DNA from: Iodobacter fluviatilis
GTDB taxonomy: Bacteria; Pseudomonadota; Gammaproteobacteria; Burkholderiales; Chitinibacteraceae
NCBI RefSeq assembly: GCF_004194535.1
Contig: NZ_CP025781.1
Coordinates: forward strand, 310,001-374,000
Direction of reading: 5' to 3'
DNA length: 64,000 nucleotides
Part shown: piece after piece, positions 48,745-56,403 of the stretch
How the letters are laid out: every line of letters starts with the position of its first letter
Numbering within the stretch: the first letter of the stretch is position 1
The notes under the pieces: generated by a model
Database searches by the model: none
Seen by the model: the letters and a program-made list of their open reading frames with translations, nothing else
Told to the model about the DNA's origin: nothing
Made by a program: the position numbers and the translations under genes

Positions 48745-49377
48745 TTACTCCTTAAAATATGCATTGATCCGAATAATAAAAAAAATCAGTAAAGCCACTG
48801 CTCCAGATAACATGATGATCCAAAACGAATAAACGTTGACCCCGTTTTTTACCTTTGAGTATTCCTGAACAGACTGCTCAAATGACCTGAGAGTGTGGGC
48901 ATTAGTTGATATTTGGTAGCAAGAATTTAGAGAGCTAAATAAACCCCGATTAGGATACATCCACACTTCTCCATCTTGACCCGCCAGCCACTTAACGATT
49001 GCCATTTGCGCCACGTATTTCTTTAATATTTCAGCATCAAGTTGATCCAGTATTTCCCTGTGATCGGATGGCTTCCGCCCTAAACAATTAGAGAATTCCA
49101 ATGGTTCGCAACCACACATATGGGTTATTCCATATGCATCTTCAATGCCGATATTAAATAACACACCTTTGTGATAACCTTTGCCGGTGTTGATAAATTT
49201 CCCAGAAATACGATTAACTTTTTCAATATTTGGAATTTCCATCCGAATCGCTGTAATAGTGTTTCCCATCATCATCAACAGTAGAAACGCAAAAAACCAC
49301 ATAATCCAGCGTCCCTTGAAAAACAGTGGTTCAAAAACAAACAAAATAAAATAAAAACATTTTTTTATCGTGATCAT
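48745..49377 (-). CDS. unknown two-TM protein translationally coupled to the RTX gene
   Basis: The 210-residue protein has one TM near the N-terminus (about 26-44, IMWFFAFLLLMMMGNTITAI) and one near the C-terminus (about 183-205, YSFWIIMLSGAVALLIFFII), with about 140 residues between them. These are probably periplasmic and contain a Cys-rich CGCEPLEFSNC motif. I do not recognise the family. Its end reads AAG GAG TAA GAC ATG: its last codons form the ribosome site of the RTX gene, whose ATG lies 3 bases after the stop. It occupies the place where a toxin-activating acyltransferase is found in classical RTX operons, but it has none of the features of HlyC. Possible roles are immunity, anchoring or assistance in export (inference). 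Confidence 0.72.
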   Translation of the reverse strand: MITIKKCFYFILFVFEPLFFKGRWIMWFFAFLLLMMMGNTITAIRMEIPNIEKVNRISGKFINTGKGYHKGVLFNIGIEDAYGITHMCGCEPLEFSNCLGRKPSDHREILDQLDAEILKKYVAQMAIVKWLAGQDGEVWMYPNRGLFSSLNSCYQISTNAHTLRSFEQSVQEYSKVKNGVNVYSFWIIMLSGAVALLIFFIIRINAYFKE

Positions 49378-49589
49378 GTATCGCCCTTCTTTATCAACAA
49401 AAACATATACATGGCCTGCTCCCCATATTCACAATTTCATCCACTTAAAAGCCATTCTGCACTTATTGCATGATGAATTGTCTTAACGAAATGCGGCATT
49501 ATAAAGAGATATAGGTGTAATTGCATTTATAATTTTTCCTGCCAAAGGCTTCATAAGAATTGCTGTGGGTACCTAAATCCAGCTTATTG

Positions 49590-49617
49590 AGTGATCACTT
49601 AAAAAATTTTTTAGTGA
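49590..49617. promoter_or_regulatory. AT-rich palindrome between hlyD and the two-TM gene
   Basis: AGTGATCACT (49590-49599) is a perfect 10-bp palindrome that runs into TTAAAAAATTTTTT and AGTGA (to 49617), giving a second overlapping dyad. It lies in the 267-base gap after the hlyD stop, upstream of the two-TM and RTX genes, so it could be an operator or a weak stem. No other feature is seen in this gap. Confidence 0.25.
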
Positions 49618-49644
49618 AATTGCCCAACTCATGCTATTAAGCAT

Positions 49645-51060
49645 TCACCTCTCCCGTGCACTTTCTGAAACATGCGCCATCAGTGGCGATAAGAAATACT
49701 CAATTACTCTACGCTGCCCCGTTTTAATCTCTACCGTTACCGCCATTCCCGGTGCCAGCTTTAGCCATTTACCATCAACATTCATTTTATTTTTGTGTAA
49801 TTTAATTCTGGCCTGATATATCAACCCTAATTTTTCATCTGGTACGGCATCAAATGAAACGTTTCTCACCAATCCTTCAATTAAGCCGTATTTGGTGTAA
49901 TTAAAGGTTTCAATTTTAATGGCGGCGGCCTGCCCGGCATTGACAAAGCCAATGTCTTTGTTTTCTAGTACCACTTCGGCCTCTACGGCTTCATCTTTTG
50001 GCACGATCACCAGCAGGGCTTGCGCGGGGGTGACTACGCCGCCTACGGTGTGAACGGCCAGTTGCTGCACAATTCCGGCTACGGGCGCGGTTAGGCGGGT
50101 TTGTTTTTGTAATTGGCCTGCTTTAACCACGTCTTGGGTAAACGAGCGGGCTTGCTCGCTGGCTTGGCTAAGCAAATCGTGCTGGGTACGGCGAAACTCT
50201 GCCTGTATGGCGATTCTTTGCTGGGCATTACCGCGAATAGCCGCATCCAGCTCTGATTTTTTATGCCGCTGGTTGGCTAAATCTTGCTCGGCCTCTATTC
50301 TGGCCTGCTGCTTCTCTAGCACGCCGTGCTTGGAAACAAAGTTTTGCCGCGCCAAATCCTGAAAATCTTTTTCGCGCTGCTTAATAATCGGTAAGGTTTG
50401 CTCAAATTTGGCGATCTGATCTTGCACCCCAGCCCGCTCGGCTTGCTTACGTGAAGTATCACTATCTAGGGTAGATAGCTTGGCTTGCAATTCTTGCCAC
50501 TGGCTGAGCGCCAAACGGCTGGCTTGCAGAGATTGCAGCTCCTTACCTGCCGCCACATGATTAACTACAGGCAATTGCCCACTATCTAAAGCGGCAAGCA
50601 AGGCTTTGGCCCGCAGCGCGTTTAATTCTGCATCGTGCAGATTGGTTTGCTGCTTGGTGTTTTCTGCGCCAGAAACGGTGGCATCCAGCTCGATCAATAG
50701 CTGCCCCGCCTGCACCATTTGCCCGTCTTGCACATGAATGGATTTCACCACCCCTGCCTCTAAGGGCTGAATGGTTTTACTGCGATCAGACACAATCAAC
50801 CTGCCGGGTGCCACGGCCACAATATCAATCTTGCCAAGGCAGGCCCATGCAAGCGCAATCAAAATAAAAGCGAGCAAGGCCCAAAGGGTGATGCGGGCGG
50901 CGGGGTGAGGGGGATTTTCTTGCAGCTCTAGCGCTGCGGGTAAAAAGGCAAGCTCGTCAGCGCTTTTAGGGGGTAGATCTTGCTGCTTGCGGATTTGCCA
51001 CGCTGCAGCAAAAATTTGTCGGTACTTTGTAAGTAATTCGCCGACAACTTGATATTTCAT
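49645..51060 (-). CDS. type I secretion periplasmic adaptor (HlyD family), intact copy
   Basis: The 471-residue membrane fusion protein has a short cytoplasmic tail, one TM (about 58-78, ITLWALLAFILIALAWACLG) and a first half of the lipoyl-like domain (VVKSIHVQDGQMVQAGQLLI). A long coiled coil lies at about 150-310. The second lipoyl half and barrel follow (TRLTAPVAGIVQQLAVHTVG, VEAEVVLENKDIGFVNAGQA), ending with the conserved C-terminal GMAVTVEIKTGQRRVIEYFL. It bridges the ABC exporter and a TolC-like channel. It is first in the order hlyD, two-TM gene, RTX, exporter. Its first 165 codons and upstream region are duplicated at 56916-57764. Confidence 0.93.
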   Translation of the reverse strand: MKYQVVGELLTKYRQIFAAAWQIRKQQDLPPKSADELAFLPAALELQENPPHPAARITLWALLAFILIALAWACLGKIDIVAVAPGRLIVSDRSKTIQPLEAGVVKSIHVQDGQMVQAGQLLIELDATVSGAENTKQQTNLHDAELNALRAKALLAALDSGQLPVVNHVAAGKELQSLQASRLALSQWQELQAKLSTLDSDTSRKQAERAGVQDQIAKFEQTLPIIKQREKDFQDLARQNFVSKHGVLEKQQARIEAEQDLANQRHKKSELDAAIRGNAQQRIAIQAEFRRTQHDLLSQASEQARSFTQDVVKAGQLQKQTRLTAPVAGIVQQLAVHTVGGVVTPAQALLVIVPKDEAVEAEVVLENKDIGFVNAGQAAAIKIETFNYTKYGLIEGLVRNVSFDAVPDEKLGLIYQARIKLHKNKMNVDGKWLKLAPGMAVTVEIKTGQRRVIEYFLSPLMAHVSESARER

Positions 51061-51414
51061 CTTTACTTCACTATATGCATTTCAAAAGCATATAGTAAGT
51101 ATTTAAAATAAAATGGTCAATTTAAAACAAACAAAAATAAGGACTAAAATCAATAAATATGAAAGAAGTAGGTAATTATAAGTAATGTAAAACCCGAACA
51201 ATACAAATAAATATTTTATTGTCATTTTTATATATGTACTTCGCTTCAATCACACCATTAAATAACTTACACAATTGAAAGCAAATACCCAGCACGCAGA
51301 TTACTTAGCCCTCGGCTTAAGACTATTCATCATTCGAATCAACTCTAAAGCAGGGCGCTGCTCAATTGCTGCGGTTTGCCTGTCTTGGCTAAGCACTCGC
51401 AGGGGGATCAATAC
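50566..51414. repeat. 849-bp direct repeat, copy A
   Basis: Copy A covers the first 165 codons of hlyD, its upstream region and the last 38 codons of a protease gene. It matches copy B (56916-57764) without any insertion or deletion: the offset is 6350 at both ends. By eye a few percent of positions differ, mostly in the non-coding part. Both copies are in the same orientation, so recombination between them would delete 6350 bp. Confidence 0.92.
51301..51414 (-). pseudogene. remnant of the protease gene C-terminus (38 codons)
   Basis: The reverse strand reads RQTAAIEQRPALELIRMMNS and ends with KPRAK and a stop at 51301, matching the end of the gene at 57651-59678. Upstream of 51414 the similarity ends abruptly, so this is the truncated end produced by the duplication. 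It has no start and is not expected to be expressed. The stretch 51061-51300 is the duplicated hlyD upstream region. Confidence 0.88.
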
Positions 51415-51470
51415 GCAAAGCATGGGGTCAGGTAAAGTAGTGCGCATATAAAACCCTCATCAATGTAAAA

Positions 51471-51989
51471 TTAAACTTCCTCAACAACCCAACCTTCACC
51501 ACAATTACTTAACATTAACTCATCGTCCCCAACCCCTGAATAAGACAAACCATCAACACCAAAATAATTAATATAAAACTCAACAACCACATTAATCCTA
51601 CGGCACTTTTTAACTTCAACAAAATCAATTGATTTTTTATAAAAATAAACGATAAATTCACTGGGGTAATCAAAAGGCATGTACCCAGTCACATGACAAC
51701 AATTCGCATTTATCATTATAAAATCATTCACATTTAAATAATAAATCGGCTTCTCCGGCCAAAACCAATCTGTACGCCAACTCTCGTTATTTGATTTAAA
51801 CCCCCTGTGACTTCCATGACTAACGGAAATTGCCTGTGGATAACCATTTAAAACCTTCTGTATTGCTACAATATATGCAGCATTTATTGATTCTTCATTC
51901 AAATCAGGCGCATTACCCGCTAAAAAATGTTTTATAAAAAAAACAGACGTAACACACAAAAAGGCAGATATAAATAACAGCCTAAACAT
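51471..51989 (-). CDS. hypothetical membrane-anchored protein in the cassette
   Basis: The 172-residue protein starts at ATG 51989 (MFRLLFISAFLCVTSVFFIK), a signal anchor or uncleaved signal peptide. The open frame continues upstream into a repeat element, but those residues are not credible. The rest is probably periplasmic, rich in Tyr, Asn and Val, with several Cys (NANCCHVTG, KKCRRIN, SNCGEG). I do not recognise the family. It is more AT-rich than the flanking hlyD and lies directly after the truncated protease end. It has the size and topology of immunity-type proteins but nothing proves this. Confidence 0.6.
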   Translation of the reverse strand: MFRLLFISAFLCVTSVFFIKHFLAGNAPDLNEESINAAYIVAIQKVLNGYPQAISVSHGSHRGFKSNNESWRTDWFWPEKPIYYLNVNDFIMINANCCHVTGYMPFDYPSEFIVYFYKKSIDFVEVKKCRRINVVVEFYINYFGVDGLSYSGVGDDELMLSNCGEGWVVEEV

Positions 51990-52011
51990 GACAGCTCCAC
52001 AGAAAGTAAGG

Positions 52012-52088
52012 AATAACTGGGGTAAGAGTACAGTTAAATCCGCTTTCTTTGGCTCTAAGAGCATTAAGCATAGTAGGATTTAATTTTG
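52012..52088 (-). repeat. palindromic element interrupted by the group II intron, part 1
   Basis: This half begins AATAACTGGGGTAAGA and includes CCGCTTTCTTTGGCTCTAAG and the run GATTTAATTTTG, ending at the intron boundary. The rest of the element (ending ACCCCAGTTATT) is at 53990-54006. An uninterrupted relative at 55540-55633 shows how the two halves join. Confidence 0.75.
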
Positions 52089-53989
52089 GTAGAGTAGAGA
52101 GCAGGTTTTCACCTGCCCTCCCTCATCAAACCGTGCATGCGATTTTCCCGCACACGGCTTTCCGATGTTCTTCACATCAAGCATGCGCTGATTTCCAACC
52201 TGCTGCTGTCGGTAATGAATACAAACCGTATCGCTCATTTAGCACCCGCCTTGGATAACGGAGCATGCTCGTTTTCCAATCGCTGACTTTGTGCCGTTTG
52301 CGAAGATGTATCCTTAGCCGTTCTTCTGAATGACGCTTCACTTTATAAAATTGCTTGGATGAATTCCGGTAATGGAAGTAACTCGACCAACCGCGTAATG
52401 CTTGATTTAAATCTCGCACCACCTCTTCAATTGGTCGCCATGTTTGGGTTCTTCCAGTAATTTCATTTAGTCGCGTCTTGATTTTCTCTACCGATTTAGC
52501 TGAGGCCTCAATATAGGGATAGCGAGTGCCTTTAGCGGATAGGTTCGTGCGCAAATCAAATCCCAGAAATAGAAATGACGCGGCTTTAGCATCAACAATT
52601 TTTGTCTTGCTTTCGTTAAGCGTCAATTCCAGCCGATCCAATATCCACTTCATATGCGCCAGCGGGCTTTGGGTCTCGCCACGGCAGAGCACTACAAAGT
52701 CATCGGCATACCGCACCAAGCTCGCTTGTAGTTTCTTCCCTATATTGTGGCGATGCCAGATTCTATCCAGTAGATGTAAGTAAAGGTTCGATAGCAACGG
52801 AGAAATCACCCCACCTTGCGGCGTGCCCTTGCGCTGCCCTTTTCCTCCACTGACCGTTGCCGCTTTTCCATTCTCACTTTTTCCAATAACCGGCGCTTTA
52901 AGCCATTGTTGAATCAAGGCCAGTACAGCCCCATCCACAATGCGCTCAGCTACCGTGGCCATCAGTTTAGCGTGAGGAATGCTGTCGAAATACTTCGACA
53001 AATCAGCATCGATGACCTGCGTTTTACCTTGCCACAAAGCTTCTGCAATGGCGTCTATTGCTTGATGTGCTGATTTCCTTGGGCGAAACCCATAGGAGTG
53101 CTCGCAAAAATCCGCCTCAAAGATAGGCTCCATCACCAGCTTGGTCGCCATCTGAACCACGCGATCTCGTATCGTCGGAATCCCGAGTGGACGCAAACTG
53201 CCATCCGCTTTGGGAATCATGACGCGCTTGATTGCCCCAGTCCGGTAGCTTTTATCTTGCAGTTCCTGACTAATTACCGACAAGTAGCAATCTACCCCTT
53301 CGCCGCTTTCTATGGCAGCAAAGTCAATCCCATCAACCCCAGGACTGCCCTTGTTTGCCTTGACCAGTCGCCACGCTAACTTGAGGATGTCAGCACAGTA
53401 AATCTTGTCGTAGAGTGCGTAGAAACGATAGTTTGGTTCCTGCTTGGCTTTGATGTACAGCTTCCTCTGTAGCGTCCTGATCTCATTCGGAGTGATTAGC
53501 AACATGGCAATCTCCTGATCCTCAGCTCTTCAGTTGCATGAACAAAGCAGGGTCCCTTCCCTCGACTGGGGTTATGTTGTCCCTCAATCTCAAACGGTAC
53601 TATGAACCCCTCCGACTTCCATCACGATACGCACTGATTTCGTTTCCTTATACCTTGCGCTTGGCAGTCTCCCTGCCACCGTGATGGATCTCCAGCACTG
53701 GGTAATTTAACTTCCAAAACATACCGCCCCTGCTACCCCGACAGCTCGCGGATGTGGCTTCCATTGCCAACACATCAGCACAACGGCCTTCCCTATACAG
53801 AAACGAGGTCGGCAACTGCAATGTTAACGAGGCTACTTCTAGGTTCACTTTCGTTACGGTCTGCCTCTTTGTCGTAAAGAACTCACGACCCTTGATTACT
53901 CAAACGCCGCTCTTTCGTACTACCGAGGCGTATGGACAATTCCTCGGACGGGACTTTAACCCGCTAGCTAAATTACTGTTACTGCGAAC
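52089..53989 (-). mobile_element. group II intron (1901 bp) with encoded reverse transcriptase
   Basis: Boundaries come from comparison with the empty element at 55540-55633: the exons are ...GGTCAGAA and CAAAATTAAATC..., so the intron begins GTTCGCAG at 53989 and ends CTCTAC at 52089 on the reverse strand. Domain V is visible after the reverse transcriptase gene: AAGCCGTGTGCGGGAAAA pairing with the CGCATGCACGGTTT stretch at 52160-52128. Domain VI follows with the GCAGGT/ACCTGC stem (52116-52101). The first bases GTTCG differ from the usual GTGYG. The 5' part (53506-53989) holds intron RNA domains I-IV and no other gene. Confidence 0.85.
52177..53505 (-). CDS. ltrA: group II intron reverse transcriptase/maturase
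   Basis: The 442-residue protein splices and mobilises its host intron. The reverse transcriptase fingers and palm show KGSPGVDGIDF, IPKADGSLRPLGIPTIRDRV, YGFRPRKSAHQA, VIDADLSKYFDSIPH and GTPQGGVISPLLSNLYLHLLD (core PQGG). The catalytic YADD is at residues 266-269. The maturase domain X follows (about 350-410, with NQALRGWSSYFHYRNSSKQF). The C-terminus has a short RR..R..LNERYGLYSLP tail and no HNH endonuclease, so it probably uses replication-fork or exposed single-stranded targets. The frame is intact. Confidence 0.95.
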   Translation of the reverse strand: MLLITPNEIRTLQRKLYIKAKQEPNYRFYALYDKIYCADILKLAWRLVKANKGSPGVDGIDFAAIESGEGVDCYLSVISQELQDKSYRTGAIKRVMIPKADGSLRPLGIPTIRDRVVQMATKLVMEPIFEADFCEHSYGFRPRKSAHQAIDAIAEALWQGKTQVIDADLSKYFDSIPHAKLMATVAERIVDGAVLALIQQWLKAPVIGKSENGKAATVSGGKGQRKGTPQGGVISPLLSNLYLHLLDRIWHRHNIGKKLQASLVRYADDFVVLCRGETQSPLAHMKWILDRLELTLNESKTKIVDAKAASFLFLGFDLRTNLSAKGTRYPYIEASAKSVEKIKTRLNEITGRTQTWRPIEEVVRDLNQALRGWSSYFHYRNSSKQFYKVKRHSEERLRIHLRKRHKVSDWKTSMLRYPRRVLNERYGLYSLPTAAGWKSAHA

Positions 53990-54011
53990 TTCTGACCCCA
54001 GTTATTTTTTA
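53990..54011 (-). repeat. palindromic element interrupted by the group II intron, part 2
   Basis: TTCTGACCCCAGTTATTTTT follows the intron start and completes the terminal inverted repeat of the half at 52012-52088 (AATAACTGGGGT and ACCCCAGTTATT). Confidence 0.75.
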
Positions 54012-54022
54012 TTTTCTCTGAT

Positions 54023-54550
54023 TTAATTAACAGGAGGCTCTATGTAATAGATGCCTAATTTTTTAAACGTTTCAATGGAATATGGCGCATTTTTGGGCTC
54101 ACAAAATGATTTAAAGGTAATTGGCCCATGACTAGAAACACCAAAAACACGAACTAACAATCCCCCATCTGCATGTAAAATATTATAACTAATGATCACC
54201 CCCCCTGTTTTAACATCAACATACCGAAAGGTTTGCAATCTAATAGGGATAAATGCAATTTTTGTTTCAGTACTATGATTAGCAACTGAATCTAAATACA
54301 CCGTCTTCCCTACTGCATTTTTTTTATCAAAAAAAATAAATTCATTCTCTTTACAAAGATTTTCAAATCTTCCTGATGCAACAATTTCATCAATTAACGG
54401 CAAAGGCAATAAAAATAAAAATAAAAAGCTTGCACCCACCCATCTCCACCATTCTATTTTAATCCAACGCATACTCAATAAACTTACCCCTATTGCAATA
54501 CACATCCAAACAAATAAAAGTAAAAAAAAAACAACCCAATCATAGAGCAC
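54023..54550 (-). CDS. hypothetical two-TM protein, paralogue of the frameshifted gene at 54884-55416
   Basis: The 175-residue protein starts at a GTG that overlaps the end of the toxin-like fragment by 11 bases. Two N-terminal TM helices (about 5-27 and 36-52, with the loop MRWIKIEWWRWVG) are followed by a periplasmic domain. In that domain, PLIDEIVASGRFENLCKENE, VGKTVYLDS and the end TFKSFCEPKNAP are shared with the paralogue. The family is not known to me. The conserved position next to a toxin-like fragment suggests an immunity role (inference). The gene is very AT-rich. Confidence 0.7.
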   Translation of the reverse strand: MLYDWVVFFLLLFVWMCIAIGVSLLSMRWIKIEWWRWVGASFLFLFLLPLPLIDEIVASGRFENLCKENEFIFFDKKNAVGKTVYLDSVANHSTETKIAFIPIRLQTFRYVDVKTGGVIISYNILHADGGLLVRVFGVSSHGPITFKSFCEPKNAPYSIETFKKLGIYYIEPPVN

Positions 54551-54887
54551 ACCTAATAATCGTATTATCTATTGACGCACGCCCATTACCTGTTAATACC
54601 AAATCACCATCAACCACAAAGTCTGTCCCTTGCTGTGTTCCAAGCATAGAAACGGTGAGCTGGCTGCTGGCATTGTTTTTCCACACTGTGACATTAAAGC
54701 TGGAATTAGGGCTGCTGGCTGGCGTGACAACGGTAAAATGATCACCAATGTATTTTGCAAGGGTAGTCGTCATGCGGGGTTTGAGTTTTCCTGCTAGCTG
54801 AGGGCCCGTATCATTTTTATCAAGGTCACTGACATAAGCTGCGTCTGCCAATAATGCGTTGATATATGCGTCATGAATGATGGTCAT
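54540..54887 (-). pseudogene. truncated N-terminus of an RTX-lipase-type exotoxin
   Basis: The 115-residue frame begins MTIIHDAYINALLADAAYV and continues with TLAKYIGDHFTVVTPASSPN, FNVTVWKNNASSQLTVSMLG and GTDFVVDGDLVLTGNGRASI. I recognise this as the start of large type I secreted proteins with an alpha/beta-hydrolase (lipase-like) domain, which continue for hundreds of residues with GxSxG and RTX repeats. Here the frame leaves the family after GNGRASI and stops eight residues later. Its start overlaps the repaired stop of the upstream membrane gene (ATGA). It is therefore a remnant, or a small orphan N-terminal module. Family assignment is from memory of the motif pattern. Confidence 0.6.
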
Positions 54888-55416
54888 TTCTGTTCTCCGA
54901 TTTGTTTAATTGGCGGATCTATTAAATTAATGCCTAATTCTTTAAATGCTTCAATTGAAGATGCGTGCTCTTTAGGTCTACATGTTGATTTAAATGTCAC
55001 TGGCCCATCACTAGGAGGAACACCCAGCACCCGTAGTAAAATCCCCCATCTGCACGCAAAGTGTTGTAACTAACAAGCAGCTCTTTTGTGCTTGCATCTA
55101 TAAATCGCCACGGGTGTAACGCAATAGGCACTGCGGTGCCTTGAACTTTAATCTCTGGCTTAGAATCTAAATACACCGTTTTTCCAACCGCTTCTTTATC
55201 AAAATAAGTTGATTCATTCTCTTTACAAAGCTTTTCAAATTGTTTTTTTGCAATTATTTCATCCATTAGTGGCATAGGTAATAATACAAAAAACAATACA
55301 GTTGAAATAACACCTCGCCACCATACATCTGGCAGCCAATGGGTAATTAACAGGCTCAGCCGTACGGAGATATAAATCCAAACAAAAAGAATAGGAAAAA
55401 CAATAAGCCCACTCAT
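54884..55416 (-). pseudogene. frameshifted paralogue of the two-TM protein
   Basis: The frame begins MSGLIVFPILFVWIYISVRL and runs to residue 139, where it stops at 54997. Near 55038-55041 (AAAA on the plus strand, TTTT in the gene) one base is missing. In the next frame the sequence continues LLRVLGVPPSDGPVTFKSTC and ends IKQIGEQK at 54884. Restored, the protein has about 177 residues, like its 175-residue paralogue, and its stop overlaps the ATG of the toxin-like fragment (ATGA). So the original order was membrane gene, toxin, membrane gene. A sequencing error in the homopolymer is possible. Confidence 0.75.
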
Positions 55417-55539
55417 ACAGCCTCCTTAAAAAATAAATAAAATTCTGATCCATTATTTTTTAATTTATTTTTTATTAAATAAGTCACCAAGAATATTCTT
55501 ATAAAATCATCTCTCCCTAAAAAATAACTGGGGTCAGAG

Positions 55540-55633
55540 AATAACTGGGGTCAGAGTACAGTTAAATCCGCTTTCTTTGGCTCTAAGAGCATTAAGCATA
55601 GTAAGATTTAATTTTGTTCTGACCTCAGTTATT
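55540..55633. repeat. 94-bp palindromic element without intron
   Basis: Ends are AATAACTGGGGTCAGA and TCTGACCTCAGTTATT (one mismatch in 16). The interior matches the two halves that flank the group II intron. A duplicated left end precedes it (55523-55539, again AATAACTGGGGTCAGAG). The GGGGTCAGAGTA words are typical of palindromes moved by REP-type (RAYT) transposases, but no such transposase is in the window. The rest of 55417-55704 is AT-rich and empty. Confidence 0.7.
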
Positions 55634-55704
55634 CGTATGAGTCTACCGCAGATATAACCTCAGATTTACCTGCGACTTCTTTATTTTGGTTGCTATTGTT
55701 TAAA

Positions 55705-56223
55705 TTACTCATTATCACTACTCTCCATTTCATTTAGGCGTTCACTCATAGCCAACAACACTAAAAGTAAAGAAAATAAAAAACACACAAAAGCTAAAAC
55801 CGCAAGTACAGAATGCAGTTGATCAACTAGTCCAACACCAAGTTTTCCGACATAGCAAGCCCCAAGCCACTGAGAAATAATGCTATATGAAAATAAAATA
55901 GTGAATATACAACTTGAGCCGAAAAAGTATCCTAGCTGACCTCTAGATCTTTCATAAAAACCAATAGTTTTTATCCATCCACTTCGATGTCTAAAATAAA
56001 AAACAAAACATAGAATAAACCCTACAAATGACACCCATAAAGACGAGGCACTAGCATAGTCATATCTAAAACCAAATCCACATTTTTTCGAATCAATTAA
56101 TCGTGATAGAAAAGAGAAAAAATCATTATTTCCTAATAAAATTGTAAAAAACCAAAAGAAAAAAACTAGAAAAAACAACGTCACTTCAAAGTACTTTTTA
56201 CAATAAAACGAAAAATTAACCAT
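55705..56223 (-). CDS. hypothetical four-TM protein in the cassette
   Basis: The 172-residue protein has about four hydrophobic segments: VTLFFLVFFFWFFTILLG, SSLWVSFVGFILCFVFYF, a third around YFFGSSCIFTILFSYSII and a last at VLAVLAFVCFLFSLLLVLLA. The C-terminus is acidic (SERLNEMESSDNE). I do not recognise the family. It is AT-rich and unlike its core-genome neighbours. Possible immunity or orphan membrane protein; no stronger statement is possible. Confidence 0.6.
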   Translation of the reverse strand: MVNFSFYCKKYFEVTLFFLVFFFWFFTILLGNNDFFSFLSRLIDSKKCGFGFRYDYASASSLWVSFVGFILCFVFYFRHRSGWIKTIGFYERSRGQLGYFFGSSCIFTILFSYSIISQWLGACYVGKLGVGLVDQLHSVLAVLAFVCFLFSLLLVLLAMSERLNEMESSDNE

Positions 56224-56308
56224 AGCAATAGATCCTCTTGCAAAGTTCTGAGCACGTACGTTGGATTATGTAGTTTGTGACTAAGCTTGCAAAGCCTAAC
56301 ACGCTTAA

Positions 56309-56351
56309 AATAACTGGGGTCAGAGTACAGTTAAATCTGACCCCAGTTATT
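56309..56351. repeat. 43-bp perfect palindrome of the same family
   Basis: AATAACTGGGGTCAGA (56309-56324) and TCTGACCCCAGTTATT (56336-56351) are exact complements around the 11 bases GTACAGTTAAA. This is the minimal form of the element at 55540-55633, and lies between two membrane-protein genes. It may also serve as a stem in their transcripts. Confidence 0.75.
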
Positions 56352-56403
56352 TCTTTATTCATTTAGGTTCGCTTTAACAAGCCAGTCAAAAATTATAGAA
56401 TAA

